64,000 nucleotides of DNA from contig NZ_CP092827.1 in NCBI RefSeq assembly GCF_022533585.1, forward strand, positions 3,202,001 through 3,266,000, read 5' to 3'. The position numbers were made by a program, and so were the translations under genes. This document shows positions 8,588 through 17,773 of the stretch, piece after piece. The stretch is from Pseudomonas sp. LS.1a (lineage in GTDB: Bacteria > Pseudomonadota > Gammaproteobacteria > Pseudomonadales > Pseudomonadaceae). Each line of letters starts with the position of its first letter. The first letter of the stretch is position 1. The notes under the pieces were generated by a model. That model made no database searches. It saw nothing but the letters and a program-made list of their open reading frames with translations, and was not told the origin of the DNA.

Positions 8588-9432
8588 TTGGCTTCTCCTT
8601 GGTAAAGGTCGCGCACGGCAGCGGCATCCAGTTGCGGGCAACCATCGCCCAGCCGGGCCAGGCGTTCGAGGAACCAGGCGTGTTGACTGGCACGATCCCT
8701 TGAAGGTTCGTCGAGCAGTTGCAGCAAGCGTTCGCGCAAAGCCTCGATGTCGTCAGCCACATAGGCATCGACCAGCCCGCTGGCGTGCCGCTGCTCGCCA
8801 CCGGTCAGGCTCCAGATAAAGGGGCGGTCCTTGGCATCGTATTCACCAATGCCCGCTTCCTGTTCGATCACCTGCGGGCCATTAAGGCCCAGGCGCGCTT
8901 CGCGGGTAACCAGCAAGTGGCTGCACAGGCCAGCGGCGATGGACATGCCGCCGAAACAACCGACCGAACCTGCGACCAGGCCGACCACCGGCTGCCAGGC
9001 CCGCAGTTCGACAATCGCCGCCTGGATTTCGGCAATCGCCGCCAGGCCCAGGTTGGCCTCCTGCAGGCGTACACCACCGGTTTCCAGCAGTAATACGGCG
9101 CAGGTGGGGATGCCGTTGCGGTTGTCTTCAATGGCCAGCTCCAGCGCGCCGGCGATCTTGGCACCGCCCACCTCGCCCATGCTGCCACCCTGGAAGCCGC
9201 CCTCGATGGCAGCGACCACAGCGTTGCGCCCATTCAGCAGGCCCTTGGCGATGACCACGCCATCATCGGCCTGGGGCACGATGCCCTGGCGCGGCAGCCA
9301 CGGCGACATCAGCCGGTCGAACGGGCCAAGCAGTTCACGGAAGCTACCCGGGTCGAGCACGGCGCGGGCGCGCTGGCGGGCGCCCAGTTCGACAAAGCTG
9401 CGGCTACGCAGCAAGCGTTCGGTGTCAGTCAT
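8584..9432 (-). CDS. mdcD: Malonate decarboxylase beta subunit MdcD
   Basis: 282 residues, starting at ATG 9432 (MTDTERLLRSRSF). It has the carboxyltransferase oxyanion-hole segments GGFQGGSMGEVGGAKIAGAL near residues 77-96 and GSVGCFGGMSIAAGLCSHLL near 154-173. It acts with MdcE as the malonyl-ACP decarboxylase. It overlaps the mdcC stop region by 8 bases and mdcE by 4 bases. A longer in-frame start would lie deeper within mdcC and is unlikely. Confidence 0.94.
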   Translation of the reverse strand: MTDTERLLRSRSFVELGARQRARAVLDPGSFRELLGPFDRLMSPWLPRQGIVPQADDGVVIAKGLLNGRNAVVAAIEGGFQGGSMGEVGGAKIAGALELAIEDNRNGIPTCAVLLLETGGVRLQEANLGLAAIAEIQAAIVELRAWQPVVGLVAGSVGCFGGMSIAAGLCSHLLVTREARLGLNGPQVIEQEAGIGEYDAKDRPFIWSLTGGEQRHASGLVDAYVADDIEALRERLLQLLDEPSRDRASQHAWFLERLARLGDGCPQLDAAAVRDLYQGEAK

Positions 9433-9724
9433 GAGCAATCTCCTCGAAGCCTTGCTCCAGGCGCAGACGCACCACGCCTGGGGTGGCGCCGAAATCATGG
9501 ATGTCGATGTTCACCGCCGGCCAGGTGCGGCCCTCGAACAGGCGCTGGAACAGCTGCGCCCAGCGTGCAGCGCTGCCATTGACCGAGGTCACTACCTGTA
9601 TTTGCAGGTTGCCGGCGCTGCCGGGTTCGATCAGCACTTCAAGGTCGCCGGAGCTGACACAACCCACCAGCGTGCGGCCGCGCCCCGGTTCGGCGGCGGG
9701 GAAATTAAAGGTCAGGGTTTCCAT
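9425..9724 (-). CDS. mdcC: Malonate decarboxylase acyl carrier protein MdcC (delta subunit)
   Basis: 99 residues, the expected size for the carrier subunit. The prosthetic-group serine is visible in GCVSSGDLEVL (Ser25 when METLTF is the start), matching the serine reported in the Klebsiella protein. The group is 2'-(5''-phosphoribosyl)-3'-dephospho-CoA, made by MdcB and attached by MdcG. The start ATG 9724 lies one base after the mdcB stop, suggesting translational coupling. Confidence 0.94.
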   Translation of the reverse strand: METLTFNFPAAEPGRGRTLVGCVSSGDLEVLIEPGSAGNLQIQVVTSVNGSAARWAQLFQRLFEGRTWPAVNIDIHDFGATPGVVRLRLEQGFEEIAHD

Positions 9725-9725
9725 G

Positions 9726-10670
9726 TCACTGGCTCCCGGCTTTGTCGAGGAACAGGCAGGCGGCCAGCAGATCGGCGGCGCCGCCCGGTGAGGCATTCAG
9801 GTGCAGCAGGTGCTGGTCCAGCCGGCGCAGTTGCCGGCGCCCGGCCAGTGTGGCGCTGCCGCCTTCGGTGAGCACGGCACGCGCGCCTTGCTGGACGGCA
9901 GCCAACCCGGTCGGGCCGCTGCGCCAGAGCACGCAGGTGTCGCTGAGCACGGCCATGATCGCCAGCAGCGCGTCGAGCCGGGCGTTCGGCTCGCTGGCAC
10001 CGGCGGCGCGGCTGCGCTGCAGTTGCGGCAGGCCGTGACCGATGACGGCGGGGAAGCCTTGTTGCGCCTGCTCGCGGGCGCCGCCAGTGCCATAGCGGCG
10101 GCGTACCTGCAGGCCATGGCTGTCTTGGCTGGTCATGGCGGGGTCGTCGAACAGTGCGATGCGACCGGCACGGGCAGCCAGGGTGTTGGTATCGGCCTGG
10201 GTGTCGAGGGCCTTGGATGCTACCAGCAGGCCGAGGGCCCAGATTGCGCCGCGATGGGTGTTGACCCCGCCGGTGGCGGCCAGCATCGCCGCCTCGCCTT
10301 CGCGGCCGAGCTGGCCCAGGGTGGCGCGCAGGGGCTGGCCGATGGTGCCGATGGCCTTGGCGGCTTCGGCCATGTTGCGCAGGCATGGCCACAGGGCCAG
10401 GGCCGAGGCGTGCATCAGGGCCAGGGTCATGTCGCGGTGGGCGCCGTTGCCACGGCGGTCGACCAGGCCGGGCTTTGGGGACAGGTCGGCTTCGTCGATC
10501 AGGGCTTCCACGGCCAGGTCGGCCAGGTGGTCGGCCAGGGGTAATTCGGTTGCCTGTGCAGGCCTCTTCGCGGGTAAACCCGCTCCCACAAGGATCGTGC
10601 GATGTTCAAATGCGTCACTATTCCTGTGCTTGCGAAGAAGCCCATGCGGTTGCAAGTCGAGTGCTTTCAT
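9726..10670 (-). CDS. mdcB: Triphosphoribosyl-dephospho-CoA synthase MdcB, with a REP element in its 5' coding region
   Basis: 314 residues. It makes the precursor of the MdcC prosthetic group from ATP and dephospho-CoA. Conserved CitG-type segments are visible: [26 protein letters not shown] and [17 protein letters not shown] 10670 overlaps the mdcA stop (TGATG) and has CAGGAG upstream. Oddly, residues 25-40 ([16 protein letters not shown]) are encoded by a REP sequence at 10561-10594. The frame stays open through it, so the protein carries a repeat-derived N-terminal stretch before the conserved domain starts around residue 44. I infer this segment is tolerated because it lies outside the catalytic part. 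Confidence 0.93.
   Translation of the reverse strand: MKALDLQPHGLLRKHRNSDAFEHRTILVGAGLPAKRPAQATELPLADHLADLAVEALIDEADLSPKPGLVDRRGNGAHRDMTLALMHASALALWPCLRNMAEAAKAIGTIGQPLRATLGQLGREGEAAMLAATGGVNTHRGAIWALGLLVASKALDTQADTNTLAARAGRIALFDDPAMTSQDSHGLQVRRRYGTGGAREQAQQGFPAVIGHGLPQLQRSRAAGASEPNARLDALLAIMAVLSDTCVLWRSGPTGLAAVQQGARAVLTEGGSATLAGRRQLRRLDQHLLHLNASPGGAADLLAACLFLDKAGSQ
10561..10594. repeat. REP element inside the mdcB coding region
   Basis: The sequence GGCCTCTTCGCGGGTAAACC continuing into CGCTCCCACAAGG is a standard P. putida REP, identical in core to those at 6141-6167 and 40388-40418. Here it is within an open reading frame and is translated in the frame that gives [10 protein letters not shown]. 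Confidence 0.9.
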
Positions 10671-12331
10671 CACCAGCTCCTGAACCGTGCAGGCGGGTTG
10701 TAGAGGCCGCCGGACCATTCGACCAGGTCAGCGATGCTGCGCGCAGCCAGCAGTTCGCGGCTGGCATCGGTGCGGCGGATGCCGAGGTCTTCGGGCAAGG
10801 CGACCAGGCCTTGCTGACGCAGGCGCAAGGTGTCCTTGGGGTCGTGCCGCAGGCCGATGGCGGTAACCCCGGCCACGGCGGCGATCATCTGCTGGCGCTC
10901 TGCAAGGTTGCGGGCCTTGTACAGGTAGGCAACGCCCTCCTCGGTCAGCAGGTGGGTGACGTCGTCGCCATAGATCATCACTGGGGCCAGCGGCATGCCG
11001 GCTTTCTTTGCCACGTCCACGGCATCGAGCGTTTCCACGAAGGTGGGCTTGCCGCCTTCCTGGTAGGTCTCGACCATCTGTACCACCAGCTTGCGACCGC
11101 GTTCGAGCATTGTTTCCGGCACGGTCATGTCGAGCCAGGCCGGGGTCGCGTGGCGTCGGCCACGCGGGTCGTGGCCCATGTTCGGTGCTCCGCCGAAGCC
11201 GGCCAGACGGCCGCGGGTCACGGTCGAGGAATGGCCATCGCCATCTACCTGCAGGGTGGCGCCAATGAACAGGTCGACGGCGTACTGCCCGGCCAGCTGG
11301 CACATCATGCGGTTGGAACGCAGCGAGCCATCACGGCCAGTGAAGAACACGTCCGGGCGCTGGGCGATGTAGTCCTCCATGCCCAGTTCGGTGCCGAAGC
11401 AGTGCACGCTTTCCACCCAGCCGGTCTCGATGGCCGGGATCAAGGTCGGGTGTGGGTTGAGTGTCCAGTTGCGGCAGATCTTGCCCTTCAGGCCCAGGGA
11501 CCCGCCATAGGTAGGCAGGATCAGCTCGATGGCAGCGGTGTTGAAGCCAATGCCATGATTCAGCGACTGCACCTGGTGCTTTTCGTAGATCCCGCGAATG
11601 GCCATCATCGCCATCAGCACGTGCACCGGCTTGATATGACGCGGGTCGCGGGTGAACAGCGGCTCTATATAGAAAGGCTGGTCGGCAACCACCACGAAAT
11701 CGACCCAGGACGCCGGGATATCGACCCTGGGCAGGTCATCCACGCGGTCCACCAACTGGTTGACCTGAGCGATGACGATACCGTCGCTGAACGCGGCCGG
11801 CTCCACCAGTGCCGGGGTGTCTTCGGTGCTGGGGCCGGTGAACAGGTTGCCATCGCGGTCGGCCATGAAGCCAGCCACCAGAGTGACGTTGGGGATCAGG
11901 TCGACCAGCAGCCGCGAGTACAGCTCGATATAGGTGTGGATGGCACCGACCTCGAGCAGGCCGTCTTCCAGCAGTTGGCCAATGCGCAGGCTTTGCGGGC
12001 CGGCGAAGGAGAAGTCGAGCTTGCGGGCAATGCCACGTTCGAACAGGTCCAGGTGCTCGGCGCGGCTGACGCTGGGCATGATCATGTGCAGGTCGTGCAG
12101 GCGCCCCGGGTCGACCCTGGCCAGCGCGCGCGAGAGGAAATCTGCCTGCTTCTGGTTGTTGCCTTCGAGCACTACCCGGTCGCCGGGTGCGAGCAGCAGT
12201 TCCAGGGCTTCGACGATACGCTCGGTGGGCAGCACCACGCCGTCGGCGAGGTGGCGGACCCGGTCAAGGCGACGCAGCTTTTCGGCGCGTCGCCGGGACC
12301 ATTGCGGCGGTGGATTCTTGGTTGTTGTCAT
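10670..12331 (-). CDS. mdcA: Malonate decarboxylase alpha subunit MdcA
   Basis: 553 residues, the usual length. MdcA is the acetyl-S-ACP:malonate ACP transferase that swaps acetate for malonate on MdcC. It belongs to the CoA-transferase superfamily; typical segments include [20 protein letters not shown] and [26 protein letters not shown]. The start ATG 12331 ([11 protein letters not shown]) has a modest GGAG upstream. First gene of mdcABCDEGH. Just after the ATG the mRNA reads ACAACAACCAAGAA, a near match to the Hfq/Crc AAnAAnAA motif. The operon is divergent from the HIBCH-like gene at 12636. Confidence 0.96.
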   Translation of the reverse strand: MTTTKNPPPQWSRRRAEKLRRLDRVRHLADGVVLPTERIVEALELLLAPGDRVVLEGNNQKQADFLSRALARVDPGRLHDLHMIMPSVSRAEHLDLFERGIARKLDFSFAGPQSLRIGQLLEDGLLEVGAIHTYIELYSRLLVDLIPNVTLVAGFMADRDGNLFTGPSTEDTPALVEPAAFSDGIVIAQVNQLVDRVDDLPRVDIPASWVDFVVVADQPFYIEPLFTRDPRHIKPVHVLMAMMAIRGIYEKHQVQSLNHGIGFNTAAIELILPTYGGSLGLKGKICRNWTLNPHPTLIPAIETGWVESVHCFGTELGMEDYIAQRPDVFFTGRDGSLRSNRMMCQLAGQYAVDLFIGATLQVDGDGHSSTVTRGRLAGFGGAPNMGHDPRGRRHATPAWLDMTVPETMLERGRKLVVQMVETYQEGGKPTFVETLDAVDVAKKAGMPLAPVMIYGDDVTHLLTEEGVAYLYKARNLAERQQMIAAVAGVTAIGLRHDPKDTLRLRQQGLVALPEDLGIRRTDASRELLAARSIADLVEWSGGLYNPPARFRSW

Positions 12332-12635
12332 GGTGACTCCACGGGTTCGCTGTCGTGGGGTCACCTTAGGGCTGGGGGGTTGGGCTATCAATCAAGCTCA
12401 GTCGCGGATCGTTACGACCAGGTTAACGATCTAGCTGATGTACAAGGGCGATAGGGCCAGCCCTGCCAACCTGAAACCTTGCTAGAGTGGCGATATCGCC
12501 GCCCAAGGCAAAAATGCAGAATCCCCCTGCAGATTTGTCGATTGTGCAAGGCAAATTCGCATGACAGGATCCTGCGATCCTCCAGCGAACTCCAGACTTC
12601 ACTTGGAAAATCAATAACAAAGCAGGGAGAACGCA
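12332..12635. promoter_or_regulatory. Divergent promoter region between mdcA and the HIBCH-like gene
   Basis: This 304-base gap separates two divergent starts. It contains the interrupted palindrome GATCGTTA-N9-TAACGATC (12407-12414 and 12424-12431), a plausible regulator operator on the mdc side. Near the plus-strand gene it contains AATAACAA at 12613-12620 and the ribosome binding site CAGGGAG. No regulator gene for mdc (usually a LysR-type MdcR) is adjacent. I see no protein gene. Confidence 0.6.
12407..12431. promoter_or_regulatory. Interrupted palindrome, candidate mdc operator
   Basis: GATCGTTA and TAACGATC are perfect 8-base inverted arms with a 9-base spacer, about 75-100 bases upstream of the mdcA start. 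LysR-type sites often have this size and spacing. The binding protein is unknown. Confidence 0.45.
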
Positions 12636-13706
12636 ATGACTGCGCACGCTCATACCTCGGCAACCGACCATGTGCTGGCCGAGGTCCGCAACCAGATTGG
12701 CCACCTGACCCTGAACCGTCCCGCCGGCCTCAATGCCCTGACCCTGGATATGGTCCGCAGCCTGCGCCAGCACCTCGACCTGTGGGCCGAAGACCCGCAA
12801 GTGCGCGCCGTGGTACTGCGTGGCGAGGGCCCCAAGGGCTTCTGCGCCGGTGGCGATATCCGCTCGCTGCACGACAGCTTCAAGGCCGGCGATACGCTGC
12901 ATGAAACCTTCTTCGTCGAGGAATACGCCCTCGACCTGGCCATCCACCGCTACCACAAGCCCGTGCTGGTGCTGATGGACGGTTTCACCCTCGGTGGCGG
13001 CATGGGCCTGGCCCAGGGCTGCGACTTGCGCGTGGTCACCGAACGCAGTCGTCTGGGCATGCCCGAAGTAGGAATCGGCTACTTCCCGGATGTGGGCGGC
13101 AGCTACTTCCTGTCGCGCGTCCCCGGCGAGCTGGGCATCTATCTGGGCGTCAGCGGCACCCAGATCCAGGCTGCCGATGCGCTGTACTGTGGCCTGGCCG
13201 ACTGGTACCTGACCAGCGACCAGCTGGCAGCCCTCGACCAGGGGCTGGACAAGCTGCGCTTTGGCGACCACCCACTCAAGGACCTGCAGAGCCTGCTGGC
13301 CAGGCTCGGCACCCAGGTGCTCGACGATGCGCCGCTGGAAAAACTGCGCCCGGTCATCGACCACTTCTTCGCCCTGCCCGACGTGCCTGCCATCGTCGAG
13401 CAACTGCGTGCAGTGAGCATTGGCGACAGCCACGCCTGGGCCGTGGCCACCGCCGATCAGCTGGAAAGCCGCTCGCCATTGGCCATGGCGGTTACTCTGG
13501 AGATGCTGCGCCGTGGTCGCCAGCTGGGCCTTGACGAGTGCTTTGCCATGGAACTGCACCTGGACCGCCAGTGGTTCCAGCACGGCGACATCATCGAAGG
13601 CGTACGCGCGCTGATCATCGACAAGGACAAGCAGCCACGCTGGAACCCGCCGACCCTGGCCGCACTGCAACGCCAGCGGGTCGACCAATTCTTCGAAGGC
13701 CTGTGA
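12636..13706 (+). CDS. 3-hydroxyisobutyryl-CoA hydrolase-like enoyl-CoA hydratase/isomerase family protein
   Basis: 356 residues. The crotonase fold is clear: [12 protein letters not shown] near residues 68-79 (oxyanion hole), [19 protein letters not shown] near 115-133, and [20 protein letters not shown] near 141-160, a block typical of 3-hydroxyisobutyryl-CoA hydrolases (HIBCH). The extra C-terminal half also fits HIBCH rather than a short enoyl-CoA hydratase. The likely role is thioester hydrolysis in valine breakdown. ATG 12636 follows CAGGGAG. It is co-directional with the acyl-CoA dehydrogenase 16 bases downstream, which fits a valine/isobutyryl-CoA unit. An AATAACAA motif lies just upstream of the ribosome binding site. 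Confidence 0.85.
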   Translation: MTAHAHTSATDHVLAEVRNQIGHLTLNRPAGLNALTLDMVRSLRQHLDLWAEDPQVRAVVLRGEGPKGFCAGGDIRSLHDSFKAGDTLHETFFVEEYALDLAIHRYHKPVLVLMDGFTLGGGMGLAQGCDLRVVTERSRLGMPEVGIGYFPDVGGSYFLSRVPGELGIYLGVSGTQIQAADALYCGLADWYLTSDQLAALDQGLDKLRFGDHPLKDLQSLLARLGTQVLDDAPLEKLRPVIDHFFALPDVPAIVEQLRAVSIGDSHAWAVATADQLESRSPLAMAVTLEMLRRGRQLGLDECFAMELHLDRQWFQHGDIIEGVRALIIDKDKQPRWNPPTLAALQRQRVDQFFEGL

Positions 13707-13722
13707 GCCCGGGAGTACACAG

Positions 13723-14874
13723 ATGCAAGACCTGGAACTGAACGAAGAACAGATCATGATCCGCGACATGGCCCGGGACTTTGCCCGTGGCGAGATCGCC
13801 CCGCATGCCCAGGCCTGGGAAAAGGCCGGCTGGATCGACGATGGCGTGGTGCGCAAGATGGGCGAACTGGGCCTGCTGGGCATGGTAGTGCCGGAAGACT
13901 TCGGCGGCAGCTACACCGACTACGTCGCCTACGCCCTGGCGGTAGAAGAGATCGCCGCCGGCTGCGGCGCCACCGGGGCGATGATGAGCATCCACAACTC
14001 GGTGGGCTGTGGCCCGCTGCTGGCCTACGGCACGGCCGAACAGCAACAGCAGTGGCTGCCACGCCTGGCCACCGGCGAGGTGATCGGCTGCTTCTGCCTG
14101 ACCGAGCCACAGGCCGGTTCCGAGGCACACAACCTGCGCACCCGCGCCGAACTGGTGGATGGCCAGTGGGTGATCAACGGCGCCAAGCAGTTCGTCAGCA
14201 ACGCGCGCCGCGCCGGATTGGCGATCGTCTTCGCAGTGACCGACCCGGAGCTGGGCAAAAAGGGCCTGTCGGCGTTCCTGGTACCCACCGACAACCCGGG
14301 CTTCAAGGTTGATCGCAGCGAACACAAGATGGGCATCCGCGCCTCCGACACTTGCGCGGTCACCTTCGACAACTGCCGCATCCCCGCCGCCAACATCCTC
14401 GGTGAGCGTGGCAAAGGCCTGGCCATTGCCCTGTCCAACCTCGAAGGCGGCCGTATCGGCATTGCGGCCCAGGCGCTGGGCATTGCTCGCGCCGCGTTCG
14501 AGGCGGCGTTGGCCTACTCGCGCGATCGGGTGCAGTTCGGCAAGCCGATCAACGAGCACCAGAGCATCGCCAACCTGCTGGCCGACATGCAGGTGCAGGT
14601 GAATGCCGCGCGGTTGCTGATCCTGCATGCCGCGCGCCTGCGCAGCGCCGGCAAGCCGTGCCTGTCGGAGGCCTCGCAGGCCAAGCTGTTCGCCTCGGAA
14701 ATGGCCGAGCGGGTGTGCTCGATGGCGATCCAGGTGCATGGCGGCTATGGCTACCTGGAGGATTACCCGGTGGAGCGCTATTACCGCGATGCGCGGATCA
14801 CGCAGATCTATGAAGGGTCTAGCGAGATCCAGCGGATGCTGATTGCGCGGGAGTTGAAGCACTATCCGCTTTAA
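13723..14874 (+). CDS. Acyl-CoA dehydrogenase, probably isobutyryl/short branched-chain
   Basis: 383 residues, the usual length for the ACAD family. Visible signatures: [16 protein letters not shown] (FAD/substrate contact, near residue 124), [19 protein letters not shown], and the C-terminal [24 protein letters not shown] containing the catalytic glutamate of YEGSSE near residue 367. It transfers electrons to ETF in beta-oxidation-type steps. Pairing with the HIBCH-like hydrolase suggests isobutyryl-CoA dehydrogenation in valine catabolism; specificity cannot be read from sequence alone. ATG 13723 lies 16 bases after the preceding stop with GGGAG nearby. Confidence 0.9.
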   Translation: MQDLELNEEQIMIRDMARDFARGEIAPHAQAWEKAGWIDDGVVRKMGELGLLGMVVPEDFGGSYTDYVAYALAVEEIAAGCGATGAMMSIHNSVGCGPLLAYGTAEQQQQWLPRLATGEVIGCFCLTEPQAGSEAHNLRTRAELVDGQWVINGAKQFVSNARRAGLAIVFAVTDPELGKKGLSAFLVPTDNPGFKVDRSEHKMGIRASDTCAVTFDNCRIPAANILGERGKGLAIALSNLEGGRIGIAAQALGIARAAFEAALAYSRDRVQFGKPINEHQSIANLLADMQVQVNAARLLILHAARLRSAGKPCLSEASQAKLFASEMAERVCSMAIQVHGGYGYLEDYPVERYYRDARITQIYEGSSEIQRMLIARELKHYPL

Positions 14875-14892
14875 AGCCTTGCGCAATACCTG

Positions 14893-15006
14893 CAGGAGCG
14901 GCCTTGTGTCGCGAAAGGGCTGCGCAGCAGCCCCAGGATTCTAGCGCAGATGCAAAAATTGCTGGGGCCGCTTCGCAGCCCTTTCGCGACACAAGGCCGC
15001 TCCTAC
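14893..15006. repeat. REP inverted pair between convergent genes
   Basis: GGAGCGGCCTTGTGTCGCGA continuing into AAGGGCTGCGCAGCAGCCCC faces TGGGGCCGCTTCGCAGCCC continuing into the complementary TTTCGCGACACAAGGCCGCTCC. It separates the acyl-CoA dehydrogenase from the LysR gene and could act as a bidirectional transcript end. Confidence 0.9.
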
Positions 15007-15036
15007 AAGGGCCAGCGTTAACCGCCCCACACTCGG

Positions 15037-15969
15037 CTATCGCCAATAGCGCGAATCATCCACCACCTTGGCATGCCCCTCGAACAGCGCCGGCAGTTGT
15101 TCCTTGAGGTAGTCGATCCAGGTGCGCACCTTGGCATCCAGGTAATGCCGTGACGGGTAGATCGCATACAGCGCGCTTTCACGCAGGCGATACGGTGCCA
15201 GCAACCGGCACAACCGCCCCTGCTCGATCGCCTGGCTGGCGGTGTAGAACGGCAGCAGGCCAATGCCCATGCCCAGCTCGCTGGCCACCAGCATGGCGTC
15301 GGCGACGTTGGTGGAGAAACTGTCGTTCGGCGCGATCACACACTGGTCCACACCTTGCGGGAACACCCAGTCACCTTCGTACACCGGATAAGCCATGCGC
15401 AGGCAACGGTGCTGGTGCAGGTCCTCGGGGCGCTCGGGCACCCCATGGGCCACCAGGTAGCTCGGCGCCGCGCAGGGGATGCTGAATATGTTGCCCAGCG
15501 GCACGGCGATCAACTGCGAGTCCGGTAACGCCCCGTCAACGGTAATCACCACATCGTGCCCTTCGGCCAGCGGGTCGGGGTTGCGCTGGGACAGGGTCAG
15601 CTCGATCACCACTTCCGGGCACAATGCGTTGTAGCCGGCCACCAGCGGCATCAGCAACAGGCCCAGCCCGTGCGGGCAATGCAAACGCAGGCGGCCGCGG
15701 GGCGTGAGGTGCGCACCACGGGCTTCGCCCACCGCTTCTTCGGTCAGCAGCATGATCTGCCGCGAGCGCTCGAGAAACCGCTCGCCCGCCTCGCTCATGC
15801 GCAAACGCCGCGTGGTGCGGTGCAGCAGGCGGGTCTGCAGCTGGTTTTCCAGCTCGGCAACGATGCGCGAAACCTGCGCCGCAGAAATGTCCAGGGCATT
15901 GGCGGCCGCAGCAAAGCTGCCACATTCCACCACACGGGCGAAGGTACGCATGGCATGCAGCATGTCCAT
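15037..15969 (-). CDS. LysR-family transcriptional regulator
   Basis: 310 residues. The N-terminal winged HTH reads MRTFARVVECGSFAAAANALDISAAQVSRIVAELENQLQ in pieces, followed by LLHRTTRRLRMSEAGERFLER. The C-terminal LysR substrate-binding domain contains GLGLLLMPLVAGYNALCPEV and SELGMGIGLLPFYTA. ATG 15969 is supported by AAGGAG 10 bases upstream. It is divergent from the DUF2790 gene, 125 bases away, so it may control that gene or itself. Ligand unknown. Confidence 0.9.
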   Translation of the reverse strand: MDMLHAMRTFARVVECGSFAAAANALDISAAQVSRIVAELENQLQTRLLHRTTRRLRMSEAGERFLERSRQIMLLTEEAVGEARGAHLTPRGRLRLHCPHGLGLLLMPLVAGYNALCPEVVIELTLSQRNPDPLAEGHDVVITVDGALPDSQLIAVPLGNIFSIPCAAPSYLVAHGVPERPEDLHQHRCLRMAYPVYEGDWVFPQGVDQCVIAPNDSFSTNVADAMLVASELGMGIGLLPFYTASQAIEQGRLCRLLAPYRLRESALYAIYPSRHYLDAKVRTWIDYLKEQLPALFEGHAKVVDDSRYWR

Positions 15970-16094
15970 GAAGGTGTGCTCCTTGTTCGGCCTTATTCTT
16001 GCGTTACAGGCAGGAATCTATCACGGGTTAGACCATTTATTGTGGATGACCAATGAATGGATCATTAGCCATACATTGAAAAAAGGAGCCTGCC

Positions 16095-16358
16095 ATGAAA
16101 CGTTCGATCGCTGTCCTTGCCGTTGCCGCTACCCTCGCCTCGTTCGGTGCCTTGGCCGACGCCAGCAGCAATCAACCGGTCAGCAGCGGCAACTACGAAT
16201 ACGGCATGCCGCTGGACATTGCCAAAGTCATCTCCATCACCCCGGCCAGCAACGCTGCCGACTGCCAGGTTGGCACCGCGCACATGGTGTATGTCGACCA
16301 CCAGGGCCAGAAGCGCGAAGTCGACTACCGGGAAATGGGCAACTGCTCGCAGCAGTGA
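16095..16358 (+). CDS. Small exported DUF2790-type protein
   Basis: 87 residues with a clear signal peptide (MKRSIAVLAVAATLASFGALA, cleavage after ALA). The mature part contains YEYGMPLDIAKVISITP, two cysteines (C in DCQVGTAHMVY and in GNCSQQ) and a conserved VDHQGQKREVDYREMGN segment typical of the Pseudomonas DUF2790 family. AAAGGAG precedes the start. Several copies of such proteins occur per genome in Pseudomonas; the function is unknown, and a copper or stress link has been suggested for relatives. It ends two bases before the convergent trmK stop. Confidence 0.82.
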   Translation: MKRSIAVLAVAATLASFGALADASSNQPVSSGNYEYGMPLDIAKVISITPASNAADCQVGTAHMVYVDHQGQKREVDYREMGNCSQQ

Positions 16359-16359
16359 G

Positions 16360-17052
16360 TCAGGCCAGCGCCTCGGTGATCCAGCCGACCTGTTGCCTGA
16401 AGTCATCGATTTTCGCCTGAGGCACCGCATCGCGGGCCCGCTCGAAGTTGGCCAGGGTCTGCTGCTTCTGCCGCAGCATGCGCCGCCACTTGACCAGAAA
16501 CGCCTCGCTTTTCTCCTGCAACAATACCGGGCCGAAGTACAGCTGTTCAGCGGTATACACCGCCCCGCCCGGCTCGGCGACGATGATCTCGTAGTCGAAG
16601 CGGTTTTCCCGCAGCAGTTCTTCGCTGACGATCCGGTAACCATTGCCCATCAGCCACTGGCGCAGTTCGCGCTCAGCGCCATTGGGTTGCAGCACCAGGC
16701 GCGTGACACCCGCCAGGCGCTGTTTGCCGGCCTCGAGGATCTCGCACATGGTGTCGCCCCCCATGCCGCAGATGCTGATCACCGAGATGCGATCTTCCGG
16801 CTCGACCGCTGCCAGGCCGTCGGCCAGGCGCACGCCGATTCGGCCTTCCAGGCCATTCCTGCGCACGTTGCGCTGGGCCGAGGCGAACGGCGTCTGCGCC
16901 ACCTCGCCCGCGACCGCCGCTTCCAGCACCCCGCGCAGCATCAGGGCCACCGGCAGGTAGCCATGGTCCGAGCCGATGTCGGCCAGGCGCGCGCCTTGCG
17001 GTACTTGTGCCGCCACGCGCTCCAGGCGCCTGGACAATGTCTGTTCGTTCAA
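16360..17052 (-). CDS. trmK: tRNA (adenine-22-N1) methyltransferase TrmK family, TTG start
   Basis: 230 residues. SAM-binding motif I is LADIGSDHGYLPVAL near residues 23-37. Other family segments are GLEGRIGVRLADGLAAV, ISICGMGGDTMCEILEAG and LQPNGAERELRQWL. TrmK methylates A22 of certain tRNAs. The start is a TTG at 17052: it is preceded at 6 bases by AGCAGGGG and no in-frame ATG precedes the conserved NEQTLSRRLE. Convergent with the DUF2790 gene and divergent from the RidA gene. Confidence 0.88.
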   Translation of the reverse strand: MNEQTLSRRLERVAAQVPQGARLADIGSDHGYLPVALMLRGVLEAAVAGEVAQTPFASAQRNVRRNGLEGRIGVRLADGLAAVEPEDRISVISICGMGGDTMCEILEAGKQRLAGVTRLVLQPNGAERELRQWLMGNGYRIVSEELLRENRFDYEIIVAEPGGAVYTAEQLYFGPVLLQEKSEAFLVKWRRMLRQKQQTLANFERARDAVPQAKIDDFRQQVGWITEALA

Positions 17053-17188
17053 CGTAAACCCCTGCTTTGCAATCGGCCGCGATTCTGACGGCGAACGCCG
17101 CGCATTTCAAACACCGGGGCGCCCTCGACCGGGCCGGCGCGCTCGCGTAGGCTTGCCGCTTTCCTTCCGTAGCAAGGCAAAACACACC

Positions 17189-17569
17189 ATGGCACAAGCA
17201 GACATCATCTACACCCCGGACCCGGACGCCGAGTCGATTTCCTCCGACGTCGCCGAATACAACGGCGTGCTGGTCACCACGCAGATCCCGACCCACGCCG
17301 ATGGCAGCCTGGAGCTGGGCGGCATCGTCGAGCAGAGCGAGTGCACCCTGCAGGCGCTGAAAGTGGCGCTGGAGAAGGCCGGCAGCGGCATGGACCGCGT
17401 GCTGCACCTGACCATCTACCTGACCGACATGGCTGACCGCGCTGCGTTCAACGAGGTGTACCAGCGCTTCTTCAGCAAGCCCTGGCCGGTACGCGCCGCC
17501 GTGGGTGTGGCTGCACTGGCATTCGAAGGCATGCGCGTGGAAGTCACGGCAATGGCCGCCAAGCGCTGA
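17189..17569 (+). CDS. RidA-family protein
   Basis: 126 residues of the YjgF/YER057c/UK114 (RidA) family: ADGSLELGGIVEQSECTLQALKVALEKAGSGMDRVLHLTIYLTDM in pieces, and RAAVGVAALAFEGMRVEVTA at the C-terminus with the substrate-pocket arginine. Classical RidA deaminates reactive enamine/imine intermediates; which subfamily this belongs to is not settled. ATG 17189 follows a weak AAGG. A frame open further upstream overlaps trmK on the other strand and is not used. Confidence 0.85.
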   Translation: MAQADIIYTPDPDAESISSDVAEYNGVLVTTQIPTHADGSLELGGIVEQSECTLQALKVALEKAGSGMDRVLHLTIYLTDMADRAAFNEVYQRFFSKPWPVRAAVGVAALAFEGMRVEVTAMAAKR

Positions 17570-17581
17570 TTCACCTTCAAG

Positions 17582-17674
17582 GGCCCTATCGCCGGCAAGC
17601 CAGCTCCCATCTCGACCGCGCGGCCCTCAGGCCTGTGCAGTCCCTGTGGGAGCTGGCTTGCCGGCGATAGGGCC
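17582..17674. repeat. REP pair with perfect 28-bp inverted arms
   Basis: Arms 17582-17609 (GGCCCTATCGCCGGCAAGCC plus AGCTCCCA) and 17647-17674 are exact reverse complements, with a 37-base loop. It lies between the RidA and RlhA genes, which are both on the plus strand. Confidence 0.9.
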
Positions 17675-17773
17675 GGTGCAGGCAGTACACCTCTCGGCAC
17701 CCCGATGATGCCGCCAGCCCGTTTCGTCGCTACAATGCCCGCCTAAACCGTGACAGCCCGAACCTATAACGAC

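Noticed and set aside
10385..12454. A 689-codon open frame antisense to mdcA/mdcB
   Set aside because: Malonate decarboxylase subunits are unambiguous on the minus strand with overlapping starts and stops.
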